From Rhodospirillales bacterium (lineage in GTDB: Bacteria > Pseudomonadota > Alphaproteobacteria > UBA8366 > JADFVY01): a stretch of DNA of 7,393 bases. The translations under genes were made by a program, and so were the position numbers. The notes under the pieces were generated by a model that saw only the letters and a program-made list of their open reading frames with translations, did not search any database and was not told where the DNA came from. Shown here one piece after another: positions 1-6,056 of the stretch; positions within the stretch are counted from its first letter, which is position 1; the number at the start of each line of letters is the position of its first letter. Location of the stretch: assembly GCA_024644185.1 (NCBI GenBank), contig JAHELM010000110.1:1-7393 (forward strand), in the 5' to 3' direction.

Positions 1-864
1 CTTTTTGCCATTATCGCACCGGTCCTCGCATGCGCCGCGATCGGCTATGGCTGGGCGCGCCGCGGCATGCCCTTCGACGCGGCGTTCACCACGGCGCTGG
101 CCTCGAATATTGCCTTTCCCTGTCTGATCGTCGGCACCCTGGCCCGGCTGAACGTCAGCCCCGAGGCATTCTGGCAAATGATCTGGGCCGGCTTCGCGAC
201 GGTGGCGGCAACCGGCGCGGTGGCGGCCGGGGTTCTGGCGGTTGCCCGTCAGGAACAGTCGGTCTATCTGCCGTCGCTGGTCTTCGGCAATACCGGCAAT
301 GTCGGACTGCCGCTGTGCCTGTTCGCCTTCGGCGAGCAGGGGCTGGCGCTGGGCATCGTCTTCTTCACGGTATTCCTGGTGATTCAGTTCACCGCCGGAA
401 TCTGGGTGGCGTCCGGCCAGGCCTCCGCCCGGCTCTTGCTGCGCACGCCGCTGGTCTGGGCGGCGCTTGTGGGGATCGGGTTGCAGTTCGCCGGTATCGC
501 GCTGCCGGTCTGGATCGACAACACCATCGGGCTGATCGGCGATCTGGCGATTCCGCTGATGCTGCTGACCCTGGGCGTATCGCTGGCCAAGCTCAAGGTG
601 ACCAGCATCCGGCGCAGCGTGGCGATGGCGTCCGGCCGTCTGGCCATCGGCCTCGGGGTCGGACTTGCGGTTGCCGCGCTCCTGGGTCTGGACGGCGTGG
701 CGCGCGGGGTGACGATCCTGGAATCGACGATGCCGGTGGCAGTGCTGAACTATCTGTTCGCGGCCCGCTATGGCACCCGGCCCGAGGAAGTTGCGGGGCT
801 GGTTCTGGCGTCGACGGCGCTGTCCTTCGCGACCATGCCGCTGCTGCTGCGGCTGGTGCTCTGA
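1..864 (+). CDS. AEC family (auxin efflux carrier-like) transporter, 5' partial
   Basis: Inner-membrane carrier of the AEC family, a group that exports or exchanges small organic acids and similar solutes; the substrate cannot be told from sequence. The reading frame is open from base 1, beginning LFAIIAPVLACAAIGYGWAR, so the start codon lies off the window. There are 287 visible residues against about 300-310 for the family, so roughly 10-25 are missing. The protein is strongly hydrophobic, with several helices on each side of a short central polar stretch. The family signature FGNTGNVGLPL is at visible residues about 95-105, and a second conserved segment, IPLMLLTLGVSLAKLKV, is near residues 184-200. 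An internal ATG at 67 is not the true start because it would discard the first conserved helix. The stop lies 4 bases from the stop of the convergent kinase gene. Family assignment is firm; substrate is unknown. Confidence 0.9.
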   Translation, partial: LFAIIAPVLACAAIGYGWARRGMPFDAAFTTALASNIAFPCLIVGTLARLNVSPEAFWQMIWAGFATVAATGAVAAGVLAVARQEQSVYLPSLVFGNTGNVGLPLCLFAFGEQGLALGIVFFTVFLVIQFTAGIWVASGQASARLLLRTPLVWAALVGIGLQFAGIALPVWIDNTIGLIGDLAIPLMLLTLGVSLAKLKVTSIRRSVAMASGRLAIGLGVGLAVAALLGLDGVARGVTILESTMPVAVLNYLFAARYGTRPEEVAGLVLASTALSFATMPLLLRLVL

Positions 865-868
865 CCGG

Positions 869-2650
869 TCACGCCAGCGCCGGCAGGCGGACCGTGAAGC
901 GGGCGCCGACGACGCGGCCGCGCTTGCGTATGTTGGCGGCGACAACGGTGCCGCGATGCGCCTCGACGATCTGTTTCGAGATCGACAGACCGAGCCCGGA
1001 ATGCGTGCCGAATTTCTCGCCCGACGGGCGTTCGCTGTAGAAGCGGTCGAAGATCGCTTCCAGCTTGCCCTCGGGGATGCCCGGCCCGTCATCCTCCACC
1101 GTCGCCTCGATCGCCGCCCCGTCACGCCGCGCGGCCAGCCGGATCGCGCCGCCGGGCGGGCTGAAGCTGACGGCGTTGCCGAGCAGGTTGTGGAAGACCT
1201 GGAACAGACGGTCCTCCATCCCGCCGACCCGCAGATCGACGCCGGGCTGCAGATCGACGACCACCGCCACGTCCCCGATTCCCGGGGCCGTCGCCCGATG
1301 CATGTCGGCCAGCGTCAGCAGCATGCCGCCGAGATCGACCGGACGCGACCGGGCGCGGCTGAGCTCGGCGTCAAGCCGCGACGCGTCGGAAATATCGGTG
1401 ATCAGCCGGTCCAGCCGGCGCACGTCATCCTCGACGATCGCCATCAGCTGCCGCTGCTTGTCGGGATCCCTGACCCGGCCGGCGGTTTCCACGGCGCTGC
1501 GCAACGAGGTCAGCGGGTTTTTCAGCTCGTGGCTGACATCGGCGGCGAAGCGTTCGATGGCGTCCAGCTGCGCCTGTAATTCCTCGGTCATCGCGCGGAA
1601 GGCGCCGGACAGCTCGCCGATCTCGTCGCCCCGGCGGGTCAGGTCCGGAATCTGGTGGTGCTTGCGGCCGATATCGCCGCGGACCTTTTCGGCGGCGGCG
1701 GCCAGCCGGCGCACCGGCCGGGCGATGGTGCCGGCCAGATACAGCGACAACAGCACGGTGATGACCATGGCGGCGCCGAAGAGTTTCAGCACATCGAGCC
1801 GCAGCGTACGGACGGCCCGGTCGATGTGGTCTCCGTCCTTCGACAGCAGCAGCGCGCCCAGCACCTGGCGATAGCGCTGCACCGGCACGGCGACCGACAG
1901 CATATAGGCGTCCGTCTCGGCATTGATCCGCAAGGCGCTGCCGACCTCGCCCCGCAGGGCGGCGACCGCCTCGGCGTAATCCGCCGCGTTCTGTTGCGGC
2001 GCCTCGCGATAGACGGGCAGGTCGCGGCGCCGCGGCAGCCAGTCCAGCAGATCGACGATCGGGTCGAGGAACGAACTGCGGTTGCTGGGCGGCGGCAGCA
2101 CCTCGATATGGACGACGCCGCCGCCGCCGATCAGCTGCCGGCTGTCGGCGGCCAGCTCGCCGTCCGGCATGAACAGGCGCGCGCGCACCTGGCTCGGCGC
2201 GCTGAGGCGGCGGACGATTTGCTGGGCCGGCGGGGTGTCCAGCATCTGGTCGCCGCTCAGCGTCGTCGCGATGGCGCCTTCGCCGATGGCGCCGGCGAAC
2301 ACCTCGCCCTGCGTCTTCAGGGCTTCGAATTCCGCTTCGATCAGGCTGTCGCGATAGGCGCCCAGATACAGCAGCCCGCCCACCGGGATGGCGATGGCCA
2401 CCAGGTTGACCGCCAGGATGCTGCGGGTCAGCGGCGAGATCCAGCGGCTGCGCGCCGTGCCGGCCCGACGCTTGTCGCGCGGCCGGGGTTCGAAATGGAC
2501 GGGCCGGTCGTCAGGTTCGACGACCGGCGTCCCGGATTCGAATTCGGGATCCCCGTCGGGTGTCGGCGGGGGGGCCTCGGGTCCGGGCGCATCCGCCTTC
2601 GATGCGCCGTCCAGACCCTCGCCGATGTCCCATTTGATTTCCGCCGTCAT
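869..2650 (-). CDS. chvG: ChvG-type sensor histidine kinase
   Basis: Membrane-bound sensor kinase of the alphaproteobacterial ChvG/ExoS/BvrS family, which phosphorylates ChvI in response to acid or envelope stress. Its 593 residues comprise an acidic, Pro-rich cytoplasmic tail (about 1-70), a membrane helix (about 74-97), a long periplasmic sensor region (about 98-285), a second helix (about 288-308) and HAMP (about 309-361). The DHp helix has the H-box FAADVSHELKNPLTS with phospho-acceptor His374. The ATPase domain shows the N-box HNLLGNAVSFSP (Asn488, Asn492), G1 VEDDGPGIP (518-526), F-box IFDRFY (533-538) and G2 GTHSGLGLSISK (548-559). All catalytic motifs are intact. The ATG overlaps the chvI stop as ATGA, which suggests coupled translation; the purine stretch just upstream is too close to be a good independent ribosome site. 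The next gene is convergent, so the operon ends here. Confidence 0.95.
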   Translation of the reverse strand: MTAEIKWDIGEGLDGASKADAPGPEAPPPTPDGDPEFESGTPVVEPDDRPVHFEPRPRDKRRAGTARSRWISPLTRSILAVNLVAIAIPVGGLLYLGAYRDSLIEAEFEALKTQGEVFAGAIGEGAIATTLSGDQMLDTPPAQQIVRRLSAPSQVRARLFMPDGELAADSRQLIGGGGVVHIEVLPPPSNRSSFLDPIVDLLDWLPRRRDLPVYREAPQQNAADYAEAVAALRGEVGSALRINAETDAYMLSVAVPVQRYRQVLGALLLSKDGDHIDRAVRTLRLDVLKLFGAAMVITVLLSLYLAGTIARPVRRLAAAAEKVRGDIGRKHHQIPDLTRRGDEIGELSGAFRAMTEELQAQLDAIERFAADVSHELKNPLTSLRSAVETAGRVRDPDKQRQLMAIVEDDVRRLDRLITDISDASRLDAELSRARSRPVDLGGMLLTLADMHRATAPGIGDVAVVVDLQPGVDLRVGGMEDRLFQVFHNLLGNAVSFSPPGGAIRLAARRDGAAIEATVEDDGPGIPEGKLEAIFDRFYSERPSGEKFGTHSGLGLSISKQIVEAHRGTVVAANIRKRGRVVGARFTVRLPALA

Positions 2651-3348
2651 GCCTCTCGGTAGCGGTAGCCTACCCCATATAGCGTCTCGATATGCGCGAA
2701 CTCGTCGTCAACCTCGCGGAACTTCTTGCGCAGCCGCTTGATATGGCTGTCGATCGTCCGGTCATCCACATAGATGCTTTCGCCATAGGCCGCGTCCATC
2801 AGCTGGTCGCGGTTCTTGACGTGGCCCGGCCGCTGGGCCAGCGCCCGCAGCAGCAGGAATTCGGTAACCGTCAGCGAGACCGGCAGGCCCTTCCAGGTGC
2901 AGGCGTGGCGGTCCGGATCGAGAACCATCTCGCCGCGTACCATCAGGCCTTCGCCCTTGCCGCCTTCCGGGGCTTCGCCGGCCGCGTCGGCGCGGCGCAG
3001 CAGGGCCCGGATGCGCTCGATCAGCAGGCGCTGCGAGAACGGCTTGGTGATGTAGTCGTCGGCGCCCATGCGCAGCCCGACCAGTTCGTCGATCTCGTCG
3101 TCCTTCGAGGTCAGGAAGATCACCGGCATCGGCGACGTCTTGCGCAGCTTCTGCAGCAGTTCCATGCCGTCCATCCGGGGCATCTTGATGTCCAGAACGG
3201 CAAGGTCGACCGGTCTCTGGGTGAGACCGCGCAAGGCTTCCTCGCCGTCGCCATAGGTGCGCACCTGATAACCCTCGGCTTCCAGGGCCATGGAAATCGA
3301 GGTCAGGATGTTTCGGTCGTCGTCGACCAGGGCAATGGTCCGGCTCAT
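2647..3348 (-). CDS. chvI: ChvI-type response regulator (OmpR/PhoB family)
   Basis: Cytoplasmic DNA-binding response regulator partnered with ChvG, 233 residues. The receiver domain occupies about 3-118, with acidic pocket Asp10/Asp11, phospho-acceptor Asp53 in VLDIKMP, Thr80 and Lys102 in TKPF. After a Gly/Glu-rich linker (about 121-135) comes the winged-helix domain (about 136-233), with recognition helix DDRTIDSHIKRLRKKFR and the terminal wing GVGYRYRE. The frame stays open upstream for 116 more codons, but the ATG at 3348 is chosen because GGGAG lies about 7 bases before it, MSRTIALVDDD is the usual N-terminus, and the extension has no domain character. The stop overlaps the chvG start by 4 bases. 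Orthologues in rhizobia control exopolysaccharide, acid response and envelope genes; whether the same regulon applies here is an inference. Confidence 0.96.
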   Translation of the reverse strand: MSRTIALVDDDRNILTSISMALEAEGYQVRTYGDGEEALRGLTQRPVDLAVLDIKMPRMDGMELLQKLRKTSPMPVIFLTSKDDEIDELVGLRMGADDYITKPFSQRLLIERIRALLRRADAAGEAPEGGKGEGLMVRGEMVLDPDRHACTWKGLPVSLTVTEFLLLRALAQRPGHVKNRDQLMDAAYGESIYVDDRTIDSHIKRLRKKFREVDDEFAHIETLYGVGYRYREA

Positions 3349-3351
3349 CGG

Positions 3352-3362
3352 GGTCTCCCGGG
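3352..3362 (-). promoter_or_regulatory. Ribosome binding site of chvI
   Basis: On the minus strand, CCCGGGAGACC lies just upstream of the ATG at 3348, with the GGGAG core about 7 bases away. It favours this start over the much longer open frame that continues upstream. Confidence 0.6.
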
Positions 3363-3396
3363 AAATAGTGTCGCACAGTAGCACAGTCCCGCGGCG

Positions 3397-3458
3397 CGGG
3401 CTTGCCTTACGTTGCGCCCGGTCCGTGACGGAAATGCGGCCGCCGCAAGGCAAGCCCG
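3397..3458. repeat. 12-bp perfect inverted repeat in the chvI leader
   Basis: CGGGCTTGCCTT at 3397-3408 is the exact reverse complement of AAGGCAAGCCCG at 3447-3458, with 38 bases between the arms. A second small hairpin, CCCG-TTTT-CGGG, follows at 3461-3472. The pair sits 49-110 bases upstream of the chvI start, so in a chvI transcript it would form a stem in the 5' leader if transcription begins beyond 3460. It could also be a binding site for a dimeric regulator. No U-tract follows on either strand, so it is not a standard terminator. Confidence 0.5.
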
Positions 3459-3565
3459 GTCCCGTTTTCGGGCAATGCGGCGATATGTCCTGCGGCATGG
3501 CGCGCCGGATCGGCATAGATTTCGGGAATGTCTCCCTTCGATTCAAGCCATGCACGGCGGATCCG

Positions 3566-3718
3566 ATGACGCGCCGCCGTACCAGTTCGATGCCGACCGG
3601 CCTCGTGCTCGCCGCGCTGGCGGCCATCGGCATCGTTGCGCTGATTGCCTGGACCGTACTTGGCGGCAACAGCCAGATCCAGCCGCCACCCGCCATGGAC
3701 CTGCCGGTCCGGCAGTGA
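3566..3718 (+). CDS. Possible small single-pass membrane protein (50 aa)
   Basis: Hypothetical. The 50-residue frame begins MTRRRTSSMPTG, then has one strong hydrophobic helix (about 12-33, LVLAALAAIGIVALIAWTVL), then a short Gln/Pro-rich tail ending PPPAMDLPVRQ. The Arg-rich N-terminus before the helix fits the positive-inside rule, which would put the tail in the periplasm. GGCGGA lies about 4 bases before the chosen ATG and is a passable ribosome site; an internal ATG at 3590 is an alternative start, and the frame also stays open far upstream. It fills the gap between chvI (divergent) and the cobalamin riboswitch. No family is recognised. It could be a chance open frame in GC-rich DNA, but the helix and basic start are better than chance would usually give. 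Confidence 0.45.
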   Translation: MTRRRTSSMPTGLVLAALAAIGIVALIAWTVLGGNSQIQPPPAMDLPVRQ

Positions 3719-3750
3719 CGCTTCGGGCATGATTTGCGCCGCCCATTCGA

Positions 3751-3780
3751 TTGACCGCGCGTATCCCGTCGCGCTAGTGT
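3751..3780 (+). promoter_or_regulatory. Candidate sigma-70-type promoter for the riboswitch operon
   Basis: TTGACC at 3751-3756 is a good -35 match. TAGTGT at 3775-3780, after an 18-base spacer, is a weak -10. A transcript starting about 7 bases later would begin near 3787, just before the first conserved bases of the riboswitch. Placement fits well; the -10 is poor, so this is a prediction only. Confidence 0.45.
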
Positions 3781-3789
3781 CGGACCCGA

Positions 3790-3981
3790 TGGTTCTCCAT
3801 GTCAGGAGATGAAAAGGGAACGCGGTACGCCCGGCACGGTATGCCGGACAAGGCCGTGGCTGCCCCCGCAACTGTAGGCGGTGAGTTTCCGTTCCTCCCG
3901 CGGCCGTAACGGCCCGGGCCACTGGGCAACCGGGAAGGCCGGAACGGGAATGACGACCCGCAAGCCAGGAGACCTGCCATC
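3790..3981 (+). ncRNA. Cobalamin (adenosylcobalamin) riboswitch
   Basis: A cis-acting RNA in the leader of cbtB that binds a B12 coenzyme and lowers expression of the genes behind it. The class landmarks occur in the expected order: GGTTCTCC near 3791, GAAAAGGGAA at 3811-3820, GCTGCCCCCGCAACTGTA at 3859-3876, the CACTGG block at 3920-3925 followed by GGGAAGGCC, then GACCCGCAAGCCAGGAGACC with the B12-box AGCCAGGAGACCTGCC at 3963-3978. Total core length of about 190 bases is normal. The boundaries are approximate. It lies 75 bases upstream of the cbtB start, with the expression platform in between. Confidence 0.96.
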
Positions 3982-4056
3982 CACCCGGGCCGACGCGCCG
4001 TCCGGGACGCCGATTTCAGGGACTGCGCGGTCCCGCACGACACACGGAGGGTGACG
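3982..4056 (+). promoter_or_regulatory. Riboswitch expression platform and cbtB ribosome binding site
   Basis: The stretch contains a possible stem CCCGG (3984-3988)/CCGGG (4002-4006) and a small hairpin GGGAC (4019-4023)/GTCCC (4030-4034). Neither is followed by a U-tract, so control of translation initiation is more likely than termination. The ribosome site GGAGG at 4046-4050 is 6 bases before the ATG at 4057. CACCC at 3982-3986, directly after the B12-box, could pair with GGGTG at 4049-4053, which overlaps this site. That pairing is short and is an inference. Confidence 0.5.
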
Positions 4057-4236
4057 ATGTCGCGCATGTTTTCGATCCAGAGCGGTTCCGCCGCAACGAT
4101 TTCCGGTTCCCGAACTGCCGCCGCCCTGCTGGCGGCCATGATGGGCCTGGTACTGCTCAGCGCCGTCGGCTTTGCCGCCGTCGCGCACGATGCGGCGCAC
4201 GACACGCGGCATTCGGTCGGCTTCCCCTGCCACTGA
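4057..4236 (+). CDS. cbtB: CbtB, small subunit of the predicted B12-regulated cobalt transporter
   Basis: Inner-membrane protein of 59 residues that works with CbtA in predicted cobalt uptake for cobalamin synthesis. One membrane helix (about 20-43) is followed by a short metal-binding tail. The tail carries His44, His48, His52 and the family's terminal signature HDTRH-x-GFPCH, ending in Cys58-His59. The length is typical. The ATG at 4057 is chosen because GGAGG ends 6 bases before it; the in-frame GTG at 4051 touches that site and cannot be used with it. The gene lies directly behind a cobalamin riboswitch, the classic setting for cbtAB, and ends 1 base before cbtA. Transport was assigned to the family largely by genomic context, so the biochemical role is less certain than the family. 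Confidence 0.95.
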   Translation: MSRMFSIQSGSAATISGSRTAAALLAAMMGLVLLSAVGFAAVAHDAAHDTRHSVGFPCH

Positions 4237-4237
4237 C

Positions 4238-4894
4238 ATGATCCAGCGCACGCTGCTGACCGGCTTGCTGGCCGGGCTGGCGGCCGGCATCGTCCTGACG
4301 ATCCTGTATCTCGGCCGCATCCAGCCGCTGCTGGTGTTGGCCGAGATGTATGAGGGCGGCGCCGACCTGGCGGAACACGCGTCCTTCGTCCGGGCGGTGG
4401 AGACCTTCCTGTTCAACCTGCTGGCCGGCGCGGGATACGGGCTGCTGCTGTCCGCCCTGTTCACCCTGCGTGCCCGCGATGTCGGCGTGGTCCAGGGGTT
4501 GCTCTGGGGGCTGGCCGGGTTTGCGGCGCTGACGCTCGCCCCGGCCTTCGGCCTGCCGCCGGAGGTTCCGGGCAACTTCGCCGCGCCGCTGCAGGACCGC
4601 CAGATCTGGTATGTCATGACCGTCGCCTCGGCGGTGGCCGGGCTGGCCCTGCTGGTCTTCGCGCCGCCTCCGGCCCTGAAGATTCTGGGGGTGGCGGTTC
4701 TCGCCCTGCCGCATCTGATCGGCGCGCCGCAGCCCGAGGGCCTGGGCGGCTCGCCGCCGCCGGAACTTGCGGCGCAGTTCGTCGCCGCCTCGATCGGCGC
4801 GATGGCGGTATTCTGGGCGGTGCTGGGGGCAACCGCCGGTTGGCTGTACGACCGGCTGGGCGGGCCCGCCGCCGACGAGGCCGCGGTCGCATGA
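4238..4894 (+). CDS. cbtA: CbtA, membrane subunit of the predicted cobalt transporter
   Basis: Multi-pass inner-membrane protein of 218 residues, the larger partner of CbtB. Hydrophobic segments lie near residues 5-25, 56-77, 82-102, 124-142, 145-162 and 178-205. Family-like landmarks are the N-terminal GLLAGLAAGIV, the periplasm-facing-type loop GLPPEVPG (about 106-113) and PHLIGAPQPEG (about 159-169). The start ATG is 1 base after the cbtB stop and has no clear ribosome site of its own, so coupled translation is likely. The stop overlaps the next gene's start as ATGA. Its expression should fall with high B12 through the shared riboswitch. Family assignment is firm; topology was estimated by eye. 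Confidence 0.93.
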   Translation: MIQRTLLTGLLAGLAAGIVLTILYLGRIQPLLVLAEMYEGGADLAEHASFVRAVETFLFNLLAGAGYGLLLSALFTLRARDVGVVQGLLWGLAGFAALTLAPAFGLPPEVPGNFAAPLQDRQIWYVMTVASAVAGLALLVFAPPPALKILGVAVLALPHLIGAPQPEGLGGSPPPELAAQFVAASIGAMAVFWAVLGATAGWLYDRLGGPAADEAAVA

Positions 4895-5646
4895 CCGGCC
4901 CGGCGGCCGGGGTCGACCTGGCGTCGTTGTGTCGTCATGTCGTTCGCGCCGCCGACCGGGCCACGCTCTCCACCACCGCGCAGAAGGGCAAGGGCGGCGT
5001 TGGCGGCCCCTGGGCCTATGCGTCGCTGACGCTGGCCGTCTGCGATACCGATCTCAGCCCGATCCTGCTGGTCTCCAACCTGGCCGACCATACCCGCAAT
5101 CTGCGGGCCGAACCCCGCGTGTCGCTGCTGTTCGACGGCACCGCGGGGCTGGAGGCGCCGATGACCGGACCGCGGGTCTCGCTGCAGGGCGTGGCCGAGT
5201 TCGTGGCCGGCGCCGACGGCGACCGGCTCAAGGCCCGCTATCTCGGCCGCCACCCCTCGGCCGCGCGCTATGCCGGTTTCGGCGACTTCCACATGGTGCG
5301 GGTGCGGCCGGTGCGCGCCCATCTGGTGGCCGGCTTCGGCCGGGCGGTCTGGATCGAGGGCCGGGATTTCCTTCCCGATGCCGCCGCCGCCGCCGCGCTG
5401 GCCGAATCGCAAGAGGCGATCCTCGGCCACATGAACGCGGATCACGCCGCCGCCGTCGACCACTGCGCCAACCGCCTGCTGGGGCTGGACGGCGCCGGCT
5501 GGACGCTGGCCGGGATCGACCCCGACGGCATCGACCTGCGGCGCGAGGCGCGGCTCGCCCGCCTCGACTTCTCTACCCCCATCGCCGGCCCCGATGAGGC
5601 CCGCGCCGCGCTGGTCGACCTGGTCCGGCGCGCCCGCGAGGCTTGA
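4891..5646 (+). CDS. HugZ-like protein: FMN-binding split barrel plus DUF2470
   Basis: Predicted cytoplasmic protein of 251 residues. The N-terminal split-barrel domain (about 10-155) resembles pyridoxamine-phosphate-oxidase-like proteins. It has the conserved pattern LVSNLADHTRNLRAEPRVSL (about 60-79) and, near its end, DFHMVRVRPVRAHLVAGFGR (132-151). The C-terminal DUF2470 domain (about 172-250) has HMNADHAAAVDHCA (180-193). This architecture is shared by HugZ-type haem-degrading proteins and by a broad set of uncharacterised relatives; it does not mean the protein is the vitamin B6 enzyme PdxH. The ATG overlaps the cbtA stop as ATGA, so it should share the B12 riboswitch and be translationally coupled. 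Candidate roles are haem or other tetrapyrrole handling, or a flavin-linked step on a corrinoid. Architecture is confident; substrate is unknown. Confidence 0.85.
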   Translation: MTGPAAGVDLASLCRHVVRAADRATLSTTAQKGKGGVGGPWAYASLTLAVCDTDLSPILLVSNLADHTRNLRAEPRVSLLFDGTAGLEAPMTGPRVSLQGVAEFVAGADGDRLKARYLGRHPSAARYAGFGDFHMVRVRPVRAHLVAGFGRAVWIEGRDFLPDAAAAAALAESQEAILGHMNADHAAAVDHCANRLLGLDGAGWTLAGIDPDGIDLRREARLARLDFSTPIAGPDEARAALVDLVRRAREA

Positions 5647-5675
5647 CCCCGGAGCCCGCCGCCGCCGGAGCCTGG

Positions 5676-5704
5676 GGGGTCAGAACCATCGGGGCCAAAC
5701 CATT
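5676..5704. repeat. Broken left ends of the palindromic element
   Basis: GGGGTCAG at 5676-5683 and GGGGCCA at 5691-5697 resemble the element's outer end GGGGTCAGGCACC and sit directly before copy 1. They are short, so some of this could be chance, but their position next to the intact copy favours remnants. Confidence 0.4.
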
Positions 5705-5847
5705 GGGGTCAGGCACCGCCTTTCTTGCATTATGACAGTGGATCGGCGGGACGCCTCATCGGCCCAGGCCTCGGGCTTCGAAGCGGCGGCGCCGGGCAGT
5801 CTCGCCGCATACTCTCCAATAACGCAAGGAATGCGGTGCCTGACCCC
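5705..5847. repeat. 143-bp palindromic element, copy 1
   Basis: The ends are perfect 15-base inverted repeats, GGGGTCAGGCACCGC (5705-5719) and its complement (5833-5847). The match continues inward for another 14 bases with three mismatches, giving 29-base arms with 26 matches. Further in, GGCGGGAC-GCC faces GGCGAGACTGCC in reverse complement, and the middle is the perfect palindrome GCTTCGAAGC at 5775-5784. The whole unit could therefore fold into one long imperfect hairpin. No transposase is encoded in it. It looks like a non-autonomous repeat of the REP/MITE kind; the mobilising enzyme is not in the window. Confidence 0.85.
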
Positions 5848-5889
5848 GAATGCCTGACCCCATCCGCTCTGCCCCACGGAATGAACCCG
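5848..5889. repeat. 42-base spacer between the two copies, with a truncated right end
   Basis: TGCCTGACCCC at 5851-5861 repeats the outer 11 bases of the right end immediately after copy 1. The rest of the spacer, to 5889, shows no recognisable feature. Confidence 0.55.
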
Positions 5890-6032
5890 GGGGTCAGGCA
5901 CCGCCTTTCTTGCATTACGGCATTGAATCGGCGGGACGCCTCATCGGTCCAGGCCTCGGGCTTCGAAGCGGCGGCGCCGGGCAGTCTCGCCGCATACCCT
6001 CCAATAACGCAAGGAATGCGGTGCCTGACCCC
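5890..6032. repeat. 143-bp palindromic element, copy 2
   Basis: Same length and orientation as the copy 185 bases upstream, with about 6 differences in 143 positions by hand alignment. Four of these cluster in 5917-5927, just inside the left arm. The 15-base ends (5890-5904 and 6018-6032) and the central GCTTCGAAGC are unchanged. Both strands read open through parts of it, but those frames merely translate the repeat. Confidence 0.85.
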
Positions 6033-6035
6033 GAA

Positions 6036-6056
6036 ACGAATGCGGTGCCTGGCCCC
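6036..6056. repeat. Extra right end following copy 2
   Basis: GCGGTGCCTGGCCCC at 6042-6056 differs at one base from the element's 15-base right end and is preceded by GAAT, as in the intact copies. It is therefore a third, truncated terminus, 9 bases beyond copy 2. Confidence 0.65.

Noticed and set aside
30..1040. 336-codon plus-strand frame overlapping the transporter
   Set aside because: Frame-shifted Arg/Gly-rich shadow of the AEC coding sequence that runs into antisense chvG.
1655..2662. Long plus-strand open frame (about 335 codons) opposite chvG
   Set aside because: It is the antisense of a gene with all kinase motifs intact. Its translation is Arg/Gln/Ala-rich with no domain, as expected from GC-rich codon periodicity.
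3349..3696. 116-codon N-terminal extension of chvI
   Set aside because: The family N-terminus and a good ribosome site lie at 3348, and the extension has no domain features.
4051..4056. GTG start for cbtB at 4051
   Set aside because: It directly abuts the GGAGG ribosome site, whereas the ATG at 4057 has proper spacing.
3802..5463. 553-codon minus-strand open frame across the riboswitch, cbtB, cbtA and the HugZ-like gene
   Set aside because: It runs antisense through four well-supported features and has a low-complexity composition.
5647..5680. Terminator after the HugZ-like gene
   Set aside because: The sequence is GC-rich with short direct repeats of GGAGCC, but it forms no convincing stem and has no U-tract.
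5705..6056. Possible CRISPR array
   Set aside because: There are only two long units, each an internal palindrome of 143 bp, with no short regularly spaced repeats and no cas genes.
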